Shown here: positions 16,434-26,100 of the stretch, in pieces
Layout of the letters: every line of letters starts with the position of its first letter
Position numbering within the stretch: the first letter of the stretch is position 1
Source: a virus
Virus record (IMG/VR): IMGVR_UViG_3300043446_003193
Coordinates: 145,444-209,443 of that record
DNA: 64,000 nt
Strand: one strand, 5' to 3'
Made by a program: the position numbers and the translations under genes
Notes under the pieces: model-generated
Databases searched by the model: none
Seen by the model: the letters and a program-made list of their open reading frames with translations, nothing else
What the model was told of the DNA's origin: nothing

Positions 16434-17102
16434 TTATTTTTTAATTAATTCTGGATGATTTAACTCAACCAACTTTTCTTCTAATAACCTTTTTCTTTCA
16501 ATCAATAATTCTATTGCTTCATAAGAATTATCAATATCTTTTTTTAAATCTTTTTTTACTTTTTCAATGTCAACATCCCAATCCCATTTTGAAATTGTAC
16601 CATCTTCATTAACCATTTCAATTTGTTGTTTCACTCCACCTAAAGCCTCTTCCAATCTATCTTTATATTCTCTTATAAAAGCCAATTTATTTCTGGTTAT
16701 TTTATAATCTTCATAGTACGGATATGTACCATCTATCTTTAGATTTGTTTCTAGTTTTGCTAAACAATTTGTACATAATCCTGTTTTACGGATTAGTTTT
16801 TTGTCTGCCCAACTATATTTTCCAGTCTCACATTTTTCATCAGAACAAGTATTTAATTTTTGTAAATACTGTCTAACATCATCCATTTGTGAATGAGCGA
16901 TTTTAAAACCTTCTTTTTGTTCCCAAGTCTTACCATCAGAATCGGTCCAGATTTCTCCAACCTTTCTTTTTTGCTCACTTTCTTTTTCATAACCAAATAC
17001 TCTTTGAGTATTATCTTCTCTTCCAAAAACCGTGTCTATAATGAGTTTACGAGATTTGTGCATCCCTTTTGCTTTCTCATCAAAACTTTTTCTTTTTGCC
17101 AT
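16434..17102 (-). CDS. Protein with four-Cys zinc-finger-like motif (222 aa)
   Basis: Residues about 80-115 contain two Cys pairs (CSDEKC and CTNC, about 35 residues apart), the spacing of a structural zinc site. The N-terminus is very basic (MAKRKSFDEKAKGMHKSRK) and the C-terminal 100 residues are a Lys/Glu-rich helix pair. DNA or RNA binding is plausible. It is the first gene of the terminase unit behind an ATATTTATA box, where a small terminase or packaging factor could be expected, but there is no sequence match I recognise. Confidence 0.65.
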   Translation of the reverse strand: MAKRKSFDEKAKGMHKSRKLIIDTVFGREDNTQRVFGYEKESEQKRKVGEIWTDSDGKTWEQKEGFKIAHSQMDDVRQYLQKLNTCSDEKCETGKYSWADKKLIRKTGLCTNCLAKLETNLKIDGTYPYYEDYKITRNKLAFIREYKDRLEEALGGVKQQIEMVNEDGTISKWDWDVDIEKVKKDLKKDIDNSYEAIELLIERKRLLEEKLVELNHPELIKK

Positions 17103-17121
17103 TGTAACTGTTTAATTTATA

Positions 17122-17130
17122 TATAAATAT
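17122..17130 (-). promoter_or_regulatory. Putative late promoter box (ATATTTATA) for terminase unit
   Basis: ATATTTATA on the minus strand, 19 bases before the 222-residue gene that precedes terminase. Confidence 0.65.
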
Positions 17131-17138
17131 ATATTGTC

Positions 17139-20100
17139 TTATTCATAAAAAATACCAAGTATCTGATTTAATGGTGCGAATGTACCTGTAAGTTTATATG
17201 TTTTTCCATTATAAAAGAATACCAGTCCTTCATTTGCCACTATTCTTTCAATTCCACCCAATCTATTCAATCTACTCAATTCTTGTTTTAATTTTTGAAT
17301 TTGTGCAGGATTGCCAGAAGTTTTAACTTGATCGGCAACTGTTTTTAATCGTGATTTCATTGAACGAATTGCCTTATCAGGATGAACCGTCAATACACTA
17401 CCAACAAATTCTAAAACATCTGCACCTACTCCTAAAAATATTTCTTCAAATGGTTTGATATTATCTTTTTGTTGTTTTGCAACATTTACTTTATCATTAT
17501 TCATTGCCCAGTCTTGTAACTTAGGATTTGATATTGTATTTAATCTAAAAGATTTATCACCAAATGCCCATCTTCTAATTAAAGCTTCTTTTGTAAGTTT
17601 ATCAACTTTAACAGGTGCGTTTGATGTAATCCACCAATCCCACCAACTTTGATGATAATCTGCTACATTATCTGAATCTTTTAATCCAAATTCGGATTGT
17701 AATTTTGAAATCTTAGAAAGATATTTTGATTGTTTAGAACTTAAATCTTCTGATTTTGGAATTTCAGTTATTGGTGGTCCTTGAATTGTGTATTTAGATT
17801 GAACATCTGCATTTACTTGCTTAATCATACCTGCTAATACACTCTCTGCTCCATCCACCTTACCAACAGCGTTTCCTTTTTCATCATATTCTATACAATT
17901 GTGAAATACTAAAAGTGCTTGTCCGTAAGGAATAACATTTACCGAAGTTGGCCAAATTACTTCAATATTCATAAATTTGGTTCCTTCACCAAATACTTTT
18001 TCTCTTTGTTTTTGAGATAATGCAGATACTGCTGCTGAAAGGTCTTTCATTGCGTAATTATATGCATCTGTTAAACCACCTCTTCCGCCAAATTTTGATG
18101 CAACATCTTCAATGCCCATTGCACTTGCTCCACCATTTGATAAATGTCCTTTATTTCTAGCTGCAATTAATCTACCATTTTTCCAGCTGATTGCTAACGC
18201 CTGTCCATCGGTTTTTTCTCTTACTACACCTAAATCCCCATTAAGTGCTTTTGTAACGATATCTTTAAGGTGTCCAAATGTCAAATCCATATCATCAAAT
18301 GGATGACTCATATGACCATATGCCCCACCTTCCATTAATAGACCTTCTTTTAAAAATTCAGTTGGTTTTTCATCAAATCTAGGTAGGTTTCTTGCAGAAT
18401 ATTTTACAGTATATTGGGTTTCATCTTCATCACCCCATATTGCATCTGCTATTGGAAAATCCATCTGCGTATATCCACCACTATAATACCAATCATCTCC
18501 TTTATTTACACCATCGTCTGCGTCTAATTTTCTAGTATGTCCTTTTGGTAAATAAGCACCATCGGCTTGAGAATCTGCATCAGCTAATCCACTTATTTCA
18601 TTTATATACATTTCAATATCTTCGTATAATTTTGAAATTTGTTCGTCAAAGTTAGGTTTGATGTTTAATTCTTTTTCCATTTTAGTTATCTCATCATATC
18701 CCATATTTCTCAATGATCTTGCAACATCATTTGCTTTATATCCGTTTGGATTTCCGAATAAGTATGCATTTATTCTTTTTCTGAATGTTGAATTTTTATA
18801 TGCATCAATTAAATTTTTAAAATGAACATCATTGGAACCCATTTCATCTATTTTACGAAATGTAGTTGCCTGTCTTCCATTTATTGTTGGCATTCCATGA
18901 TCATCCTTTCCAATATCTTTAACTTGTACCTTTTTATTTTTAAACTTACCCATTAAAATAGTATCACCCGTATCAACATCTACATTAACATCTTCTTTGT
19001 TAATTTCAATTGCTGCCAGTTGCTTTTTAGCAGATGCTAACGAATCATGAGTTCCTAATCTATCTCCACCATTTTTTGGATATACAACATATTTGTCACC
19101 AACTTTTTTTATGGTTTCGTTTACATTTTCATTGTAGATTTGTTTGTTGATTCTACCATATTCTCTCATTAGAATTCCTGCAACTGCATGTGCTTGGTTT
19201 TCTATTGGAGAACCATCTGCACCATCTTTTTCTAAATTTCTAACTAACCCCAATTCATCTTGCTTTCTATGAACCATTTCATGTGCAAGAGTTCTTAGGA
19301 TATCTGCTGTTAATCTACCTTCGGTTGCAACATATATGGATTTATCTTCAGGATTATATCCACCTAAACTTGTTTTTACTTCTGCGAATTCTCTTCCACC
19401 AACTAATGTAACATTTGGTGTTTCTTTTAATTTTAATCTTTTAGTTGCAAATTCTACAAAATGTTGAATAGATTGTTGTTTTGTTTCTGATAAATTTTCA
19501 TTTAAAGAAAACTTACTAATCATTTTTTTATTATTCCAACTATCTGCTATTTTTTCCGCAATTTCAGGAGTAATATCCATATTTTCTATTCTTTCTGCAA
19601 TTGCGGCTGCAAATATATTTAGTGCACTTGCTTCATCAATATCTTCGGCAAAAATAGCAGCTTTTCCTACACCAGTTGCAACTACTTCTGTTACAGCATG
19701 TGGTATCAATTCCATAGCCGTATGTTTTACCAACCCAGCAGCACCATGTGCCAATCCGCCACCAACTGCTGCAAATAATGCTGTTGTAGCTATTTTAATA
19801 CCAACGGATTTTAAAGCTTTTTTCTGCTTATCATCTAATTTACCACCAGCCATTAAAGTTTTTACACTACTACCAGCTGTTTTAAATGTATCATATTCAT
19901 GCTTCAAACCATGCATAATTGCATGTCCAGCACCTTTTGCTTTGTCCATTATAGCCTGACCCCAACTTCTTCTCTCATCGTGTCCTTCTTTTTTATTTAA
20001 TAACTTAGAAAAAGTTTGTTTTTCTTCTTTACTCCAATTTTTTACTTTTTCTTGTATTCTTTTTACTTGACCTTCTTTTGTATTTCCTGATTTTTCTTTT

Positions 20101-21224
20101 TGTGCATTTTTTTCAGCATCAGATTTTAATTCTACACCAGATAATTTTTGTTCTGGAGGCGGACCTTGTTGGGTATCAGAATCGGTTCCTATTGGAGAAG
20201 TTTTTTCTTTATCTATTTTTCCTTGAGTGGTTTGTCCTTGTTTTGTTGGTTGTCCAGGCTCAGATGGTTTAGCTGCTTGAGTTGCTGCTTTTCCAGGTTC
20301 TTCTTTTTTCTTTGGTTGATTAGCAGGAGCATCGGCTGGCCCAGCTATTTTAGCAGCTTGAATATGTGCAGGATGCTCTTTAGGTAATCGTAATGCATCT
20401 CTTGCTTTAATTTTCTTTTGTTGTCCTTTTGAATTTGTATATGTTATATCAACGTCTAATGCAGGATTTTCAGCTTCTCCAAAATATTGATTTGTAAATT
20501 CTTCAAACATTTCATTGGTAATGTAGTTTTGAATTATTTCAGAAATAGGATCATATACATAATCATCGTCTGTTGTAGCTACTGCTCTAATTTCTTTATT
20601 CTTTTTTTCAATAGCCTCTACATCTTCTTTTGAAGGGTATCCTCTATATAATTCTTCGTTAAGTTTGGTTGTTATCATTTTGAATATTTCTCTATCAAAT
20701 TTTGGATATGCTTTTAAGAAAAACTTTTTAGCTTTTTCTTTATCATTACTTCCCAATCCTTTTCTAACTTGAGTTCCACTAATTGGATTTGGTTCTGGAG
20801 GGATAGGATATGTATAACCAATTTCATCATAACCATATCCAGATTTTCCGTTATATGGTTTGAAATATTTACCTTGTAACCTTGTTGCATCTTTTTCACC
20901 AACTGCTGCAATATAAGCAGTAGTTTTTCCATCAAACTTTCCAAGTATTTCTACCGGTCTATATGGGTTAGAAACTTTAACAAATTTTGAAGCAGGAACT
21001 CCAAACATTGTAGTTGCTATTTCTTTTTTTTCTTTAAAAGTAAATGGTGATTTATCTGAAGATGTATCATTAGAACTTGCTATATAGACATTTGCTTCTC
21101 CAAACTGAGAAACTAATCTTTGATACGCATCATAATGTCCTCTGTGAAATGGTTGAAAACGACCACCGTATATTACGATAGTTTTTTTAACCTCTGGTTT
21201 ATTCACTTCTTTTATTAAATTCAT
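17139..21224 (-). CDS. Giant three-domain protein: HxGH nucleotidyltransferase, HExxH peptidase-like, KxDG ligase-like
   Basis: 1361 residues. Residues 1-190 are a cytidylyltransferase-type fold: GGRFQPFHRGH (HxGH at 27-30) and ISGTQVRK (148-155). A Lys/Gln/Pro-rich linker (about 280-430) and a Gly/Ala-rich hydrophobic stretch follow. HEMVH at 648-652 with a following KQDELG looks like a zincin-type metallopeptidase site. The C-terminal 400 residues show nucleotidyltransferase/ligase motifs in order: KTDG (Lys 1004), GRLIAARNKG, FMNIEVIW, NEGLVFF and YKLTG. The head MNLIKEVNK has an I-K-E/V site like prohead-targeting peptides. A late box is four bases from the ATG. Perhaps an internal protein delivered with DNA, as T4 Alt is. 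Domain calls rest on motifs; activity is unproven. Confidence 0.75.
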   Translation of the reverse strand: MNLIKEVNKPEVKKTIVIYGGRFQPFHRGHYDAYQRLVSQFGEANVYIASSNDTSSDKSPFTFKEKKEIATTMFGVPASKFVKVSNPYRPVEILGKFDGKTTAYIAAVGEKDATRLQGKYFKPYNGKSGYGYDEIGYTYPIPPEPNPISGTQVRKGLGSNDKEKAKKFFLKAYPKFDREIFKMITTKLNEELYRGYPSKEDVEAIEKKNKEIRAVATTDDDYVYDPISEIIQNYITNEMFEEFTNQYFGEAENPALDVDITYTNSKGQQKKIKARDALRLPKEHPAHIQAAKIAGPADAPANQPKKKEEPGKAATQAAKPSEPGQPTKQGQTTQGKIDKEKTSPIGTDSDTQQGPPPEQKLSGVELKSDAEKNAQKEKSGNTKEGQVKRIQEKVKNWSKEEKQTFSKLLNKKEGHDERRSWGQAIMDKAKGAGHAIMHGLKHEYDTFKTAGSSVKTLMAGGKLDDKQKKALKSVGIKIATTALFAAVGGGLAHGAAGLVKHTAMELIPHAVTEVVATGVGKAAIFAEDIDEASALNIFAAAIAERIENMDITPEIAEKIADSWNNKKMISKFSLNENLSETKQQSIQHFVEFATKRLKLKETPNVTLVGGREFAEVKTSLGGYNPEDKSIYVATEGRLTADILRTLAHEMVHRKQDELGLVRNLEKDGADGSPIENQAHAVAGILMREYGRINKQIYNENVNETIKKVGDKYVVYPKNGGDRLGTHDSLASAKKQLAAIEINKEDVNVDVDTGDTILMGKFKNKKVQVKDIGKDDHGMPTINGRQATTFRKIDEMGSNDVHFKNLIDAYKNSTFRKRINAYLFGNPNGYKANDVARSLRNMGYDEITKMEKELNIKPNFDEQISKLYEDIEMYINEISGLADADSQADGAYLPKGHTRKLDADDGVNKGDDWYYSGGYTQMDFPIADAIWGDEDETQYTVKYSARNLPRFDEKPTEFLKEGLLMEGGAYGHMSHPFDDMDLTFGHLKDIVTKALNGDLGVVREKTDGQALAISWKNGRLIAARNKGHLSNGGASAMGIEDVASKFGGRGGLTDAYNYAMKDLSAAVSALSQKQREKVFGEGTKFMNIEVIWPTSVNVIPYGQALLVFHNCIEYDEKGNAVGKVDGAESVLAGMIKQVNADVQSKYTIQGPPITEIPKSEDLSSKQSKYLSKISKLQSEFGLKDSDNVADYHQSWWDWWITSNAPVKVDKLTKEALIRRWAFGDKSFRLNTISNPKLQDWAMNNDKVNVAKQQKDNIKPFEEIFLGVGADVLEFVGSVLTVHPDKAIRSMKSRLKTVADQVKTSGNPAQIQKLKQELSRLNRLGGIERIVANEGLVFFYNGKTYKLTGTFAPLNQILGIFYE

Positions 21225-21227
21225 GTC

Positions 21228-21236
21228 TATAAATAT
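21228..21236 (-). promoter_or_regulatory. Putative late promoter box (ATATTTATA) for 1361-aa gene
   Basis: ATATTTATA ends three bases before the ATG at 21222-21224. If it is a -10-like element, the mRNA would be leaderless or start inside the gene, so either the start codon or the exact role of the box needs care here. Confidence 0.55.
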
Positions 21237-21308
21237 CTTAAATGTTGTACTTTTAGCTTTTTAGTAACTTTTTTAATCAAACATAGTGAAAATTTTTGAA
21301 ATTTCCAA

Positions 21309-22697
21309 TTAAAGTTTTACATTTATCATCCAAGCATTTTCTGCAAATTGTTCTTTTGATACTAATTCGTATTGAACTTGATTTATACCATCTTCCTTAT
21401 AATTTATTTTTCCTTCCTGCATTTCCTTAACAAATCTTCTTTCGTTTTTTGCAGTTGGTTCACCCTTTATCCATTCTCCATTTACAAATCCCTCACTAGG
21501 ATGTGGTAATGCGTAAAATCTTCCATTTCTTCTATATGGTGTATTATTACTACTTACTTTAAATGTTTCATTTGTTATCTCTACATTATGTATCAATAAA
21601 TCAGAAATTACATTATTTTTATCTTTTAAAAAATCAGATATATTTTCAGGTAAAACTACATCATTGTAAATTTTAATATCTGCAATCTTTCCTTTTAAAT
21701 AATTTGCTATAATTGGATTACATTCACTGCATGGATTTTTACCAATTAAAATATCATTATTATATTTTTTTAATTTACCTTCAAATTCATGCGGTTTATA
21801 TTCCAATGTTTCTGTTCTTGTATTTTTAATTAAATTACTATTACAATAAAAATATATTTTATTTTCTTTAGAGTCTACCGAAACTGTTATCCATGTCCAT
21901 TCTCCAAATCCTCTTTTTATCCATGCATAAATTTGATTATCGTTTTGAGAATATAAAGAAGCGGATATTGCTCTAGAATTATTAAATCCTATAAAATAAG
22001 ATTCTTTTTTATCTATACTTAAAATTGGATATTCTACATATCGTTTATCTTTTATACCTATTAACCATTCTTTATATTTTTCAGGCTGATCTTCAATTTT
22101 ACACAAAATAGATAATGTATGTGATTGGGATAATAATTCCGATATACCAGTATCTTTTGGAATCGTTATATAAGAATTCTCTCCATCAAAATTAAAACAA
22201 GGAATATCATTGTATTCAAAAAATAAATTATCTTCTGTTAATCCTTCAAAACGACATCTCCAAAATAGGTCATCATCTTCCATACCCCAATCCCAATATT
22301 CATTAGAGTAACCATTTGTTGCTTCTACCTGTTCTTTATTCATTAATACAACACCACCGAAGTATTGTTCATAGTTTAATCTATATTTGTATTTAGATAC
22401 GGCGGTTGCAATATGTGTTGGAAACTTGTCTGGATATGAATAATCACAACTATCGTTTTCCGGTAACATATCTACATCGTGAAAAGCAACATAATCACAT
22501 CCATCTTCAAATGCATGTTTGGCTGCAATATTTTTCATCGCACCTCTATTGAATAATTTATCATCCGTTTGGTGTACAATATAAAATTGATGTGGAATTC
22601 CTTTTTTGTTTAAAAATTTTGTAAGATGAGGAACTAACATTTTAAGATGATATTCCCTATCTCTATAAGGAACACATATTCCGAGTTTTTTTATCAT
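21309..22697 (-). CDS. Beta-1,4-galactosyltransferase-like enzyme (GT7) with inserted LamG-like domain
   Basis: 462 residues. Residues 1-165 carry the animal-type B4GalT signature: ICVPYRDR, FNRGAMKNIAAKHA, the metal-binding DVDM (74-77), YFGGVVLMNKEQ (112-123) and NGYSNEYWDWGMEDDDLFWR (128-147). Residues about 166-345 are a LamG/concanavalin-like sandwich (YITIPKDTG, WTWITVSVDSKENKIYFY, KGKIADIKIYN). After it the GT7 fold appears to resume: KNERRF and DGINQVQYELV correspond to the C-terminal KNEPNPQRF and DGLNSLTYQV blocks of B4GalT. The sugar-binding-type domain is thus nested in the enzyme. It may decorate fibres or host glycans. It lies in the fibre operon. Confidence 0.8.
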   Translation of the reverse strand: MIKKLGICVPYRDREYHLKMLVPHLTKFLNKKGIPHQFYIVHQTDDKLFNRGAMKNIAAKHAFEDGCDYVAFHDVDMLPENDSCDYSYPDKFPTHIATAVSKYKYRLNYEQYFGGVVLMNKEQVEATNGYSNEYWDWGMEDDDLFWRCRFEGLTEDNLFFEYNDIPCFNFDGENSYITIPKDTGISELLSQSHTLSILCKIEDQPEKYKEWLIGIKDKRYVEYPILSIDKKESYFIGFNNSRAISASLYSQNDNQIYAWIKRGFGEWTWITVSVDSKENKIYFYCNSNLIKNTRTETLEYKPHEFEGKLKKYNNDILIGKNPCSECNPIIANYLKGKIADIKIYNDVVLPENISDFLKDKNNVISDLLIHNVEITNETFKVSSNNTPYRRNGRFYALPHPSEGFVNGEWIKGEPTAKNERRFVKEMQEGKINYKEDGINQVQYELVSKEQFAENAWMINVKL

Positions 22698-22699
22698 AA

Positions 22700-23164
22700 C
22701 TATTTTCCTTTAGGAGACACATAAATTGTATCTCTTATAAGTATTTGTTTTTCCGTATAAGGAGCATATACGGATGTATTATAACATTTAATATCTAAAA
22801 AATGACCAGCTTTTGTTGTTGGCATATTGACATATTCTATATTATTTATTTCTATTTCATTTAATTTATAATCTAATATTTTTATATTATTTCCTTCCTT
22901 TATTTGGGTATATAATTCATTTATTCTTATTTCCAATATTTCATCTGATTCATTTTTATATAAAACATATGAATCTGGATGAAAAATAATTCCATCAATT
23001 TTGTAATAGTTTGGTTCTTTCAAAACTTTAGTAAACTCTATTGTTGCGGTTTTATATTTTTCCTCAACAGGGCAATATCCTGTTAATGAGTTTACCTTTG
23101 GCTTTAAATCAATAATATTTTTAATTATTAATTCGTTATATTTTATATTCTCAAATAAATTCAT
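22700..23164 (-). CDS. Small protein of fibre locus, possibly Hint-like remnant (154 aa)
   Basis: No named family recognised. From residue 50 the layout recalls the second half of the Hint domain in the fibre gene next to it: an F-H-P step (DGIIFHPDSYVLYKN), an EIRINEL helix, then FLDIKCYNTSVYAPYT, parallel to EHPIFIKRDNEYKFL, RAEDV and SLDVETNDTYFANN there. The catalytic N-terminal Cys block and the final His-Asn are absent, so if related it cannot self-cleave. It sits two bases after the fibre gene and three bases before the GT7 gene. The link is speculative. Confidence 0.5.
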   Translation of the reverse strand: MNLFENIKYNELIIKNIIDLKPKVNSLTGYCPVEEKYKTATIEFTKVLKEPNYYKIDGIIFHPDSYVLYKNESDEILEIRINELYTQIKEGNNIKILDYKLNEIEINNIEYVNMPTTKAGHFLDIKCYNTSVYAPYTEKQILIRDTIYVSPKGK

Positions 23165-23166
23165 AA

Positions 23167-26100
23167 TTAAGGAGTTATTTTACCACCTGGCCCTAAAACG
23201 TTGTGTACTAATATATTATTTGCAAAGTAAGTATCATTTGTTTCAACATCTAATGAAATAAATTCATCTAATTCATCAACTCTTATTTTTTCTTCAATCA
23301 TTTCCCAGTTACCATCTAAATTATACATCATATCACCAACTATAACGTCTTCTGCTCTTAAAAATTTATATTCATTATCTCTTTTTATAAAAATAGGATG
23401 TTCAAAAGTTATTTTTAATTTATCATTTATTACATAATGATAATGCCAGACTCCACTTGTAACAGATTTTACGGCACTCATAGAATCTACATAATCAAAA
23501 GTATTTGTAGAAAATGTTTTCCATGCATCTTCTTCTTCAGAAAATCCATCAATAGAAATATTTTTTAATAAATCCCCTTCTATCAAATCTTCAACATTTT
23601 TTTCACTACCATCCCACATTAAAATTTTTGTACCTTTTGCTAAACACGTTCCGCCACCTGTACAATCACAACCTGCTCCTGTGTATTTATATATCAAACA
23701 AGAGGAATTTGCTGTTCCAGAACACCCACTTTCAGATACTGCATATATTTCATAATATATTGGGTTATCACATGCAATACTACTTATACTAAAAGCATAT
23801 GATGTACCAAATGAACGAGAACCTTGATTTAATATACTACCTTCCGGTCCATAATCAAATGTACATTTATACCAAACTACATAATAAGTCGCCGCATTTT
23901 GTGCGTTTGCAGTACCTGTTCTGGAAAATGCGTATGTTAAAGTACCACAAGTTGGAGTATCCAATGAAACAGTAGGTGCAGTTATATTTCCAGATGCAGC
24001 TACTGCATTATATGAAATTGCACTATTTGTTGCGGTTGTTGATAATAATGTATCTGATGAATTATATATTTTCGCTCTAAAATACATAGTAGTACCACTT
24101 GTTAGTGATATAAAAGCAGCATAATTAGTATTTGCTGTAATACTTGTAAATGTTTCTGCCGCCGTCCAAGTTGAATTATCCGTACTTTTTTCTATTACCA
24201 ATTTTGTAGCAGTATCAATTTGACCAACCGAATATGTAGCAGTTACTCCACCACATACTACTGATTTAGATACAAATGATAATGTATTTACTACACCTCT
24301 ATTTCTTAATACAATATAATAATCAGTTCCTTGAGAAGTATCTGTTGATGATTTTTGCCCATGTATACGATATGTAGTTGTTACTCCTAAAGTAGCACTA
24401 CTTACAACTCTTGCAGCTAAATAGTAATTACCATTTGTATATGGTAGACTGTTTCCAGAAGTATCACCTGTATTATATAATTGGAAGGTTTTTATATTTA
24501 GCGCACCTTCACCCTGTTGTGGAGATGTATTATCTGCTGTTTCCCAAAGTCCATTATATGTGTTTTGAAACATTCTAAACATACCATATGCGCCGGTTCC
24601 TGGTGCATTTCCGGAATCTACTGATACTGTCATTGTAGTATACGCACCTGGGAAATTACTCCAAGTGTATTTATTATCCATTGATAATACGGTATGTATG
24701 GATGCCAAAGCCTTTGTGTTCGGTTCTAAATTATCAAATGTAATTACAGAAGAATTTGTACTAAATGTACCGCCAGTTCTACCACTCCAGGTATCTAAAT
24801 TTATAATTCTAGTAGGAGTATATGTTGGTCCTTGATATGCGTATATACCATATAGTGTTGCAGGGGTATTTAATGTAAAAGTATAATCTAAATCTTCAAC
24901 TAATTGATTTGCAGTCCAACTAGAATATTTTATTGTACCCCAGTCATCGGTTGCTTTTACTCTCATTTTATATGTACTACCAAAACTCAAACCAGTAAAT
25001 GTAATACCCGATTGTGTTGTAAGAACAGTACCATTAGTATCTGCTATTTGGTATTCAACTGTTATATTATCAGCAGTTAAATCAATAGTTCCATCATTTG
25101 AATCATATGTTAATAATCCTGCATATATACTCATTTCAGTATATCCTTTTGTAAATGCTACACTAGGAGTTCCTGTTATTGATGCTAATCTTTTACCCTT
25201 TACTGTTATTGAAATATCTTTAGACCTTTCACTACCAGCATTAATATATAAAGTCCATGCATTAGTTGTACCGGAGTAAGTATATAAGTTACCCCACCAT
25301 GTATAAGTTACTGTTCCTCTTGATGAAGAACTTAAAGTAGTTTTTGATGTTGTTGCCAACTTTCTACAAAATGTAGTACTGGTATTTGTTCTTATCAAAT
25401 AAGTGCCATTATACGGGTTTGCACCATTAAAACTAAGTGGAGATGCTTGCATTCTATTATTATCTAACCAAACATACCAATATCCACCCTGTGAGTTTGT
25501 CTCAGTTGGACCGTTTGTTGTATATGATGCATCTAATGTAAAATTAACTCCTCTAATAGCATATCCGTCAACAAACCCACTTCCTCCTTTTACCACATCA
25601 ATTGTTCCAGGTTCTCTAGTAACAGTAACTGTTTTATTAGTTAAAGTATGATAATAATATAATCCTGAACTTATTGTATATGTTAAATAAACCGAACCAT
25701 ATCCATCACCAATTGTAGATGAATTACAAATTGCATCATATAAACTAAGTGCAGAAAAAGAAAAAGAAGCTACTGAATCTGGGTCTATTTGTGCATCAGT
25801 TAAACTTTGTCCTCCCGCACTTCCCCCATTTGGATAATATGCATCCAATCTTGCAGATATTTTAGTGAAATTGCCAGATGATCTGGTTACTGAAAAAACA
25901 ACAGACTGAACTTGAGAAAGTGTACCGGAATTTATGTTAGATGTTAAAGAATATCCGTATCCTTGATTTGGATACCCATATACTGTCACACTTGTTTCAT
26001 TAAAATCAGATTGTCTATATGTACCACCAGATGCTTTTACATGATAATACCAAGTTTGATCAGCAGATGGAGCAGTCCAACCATTATGTGCTGTTGTATA

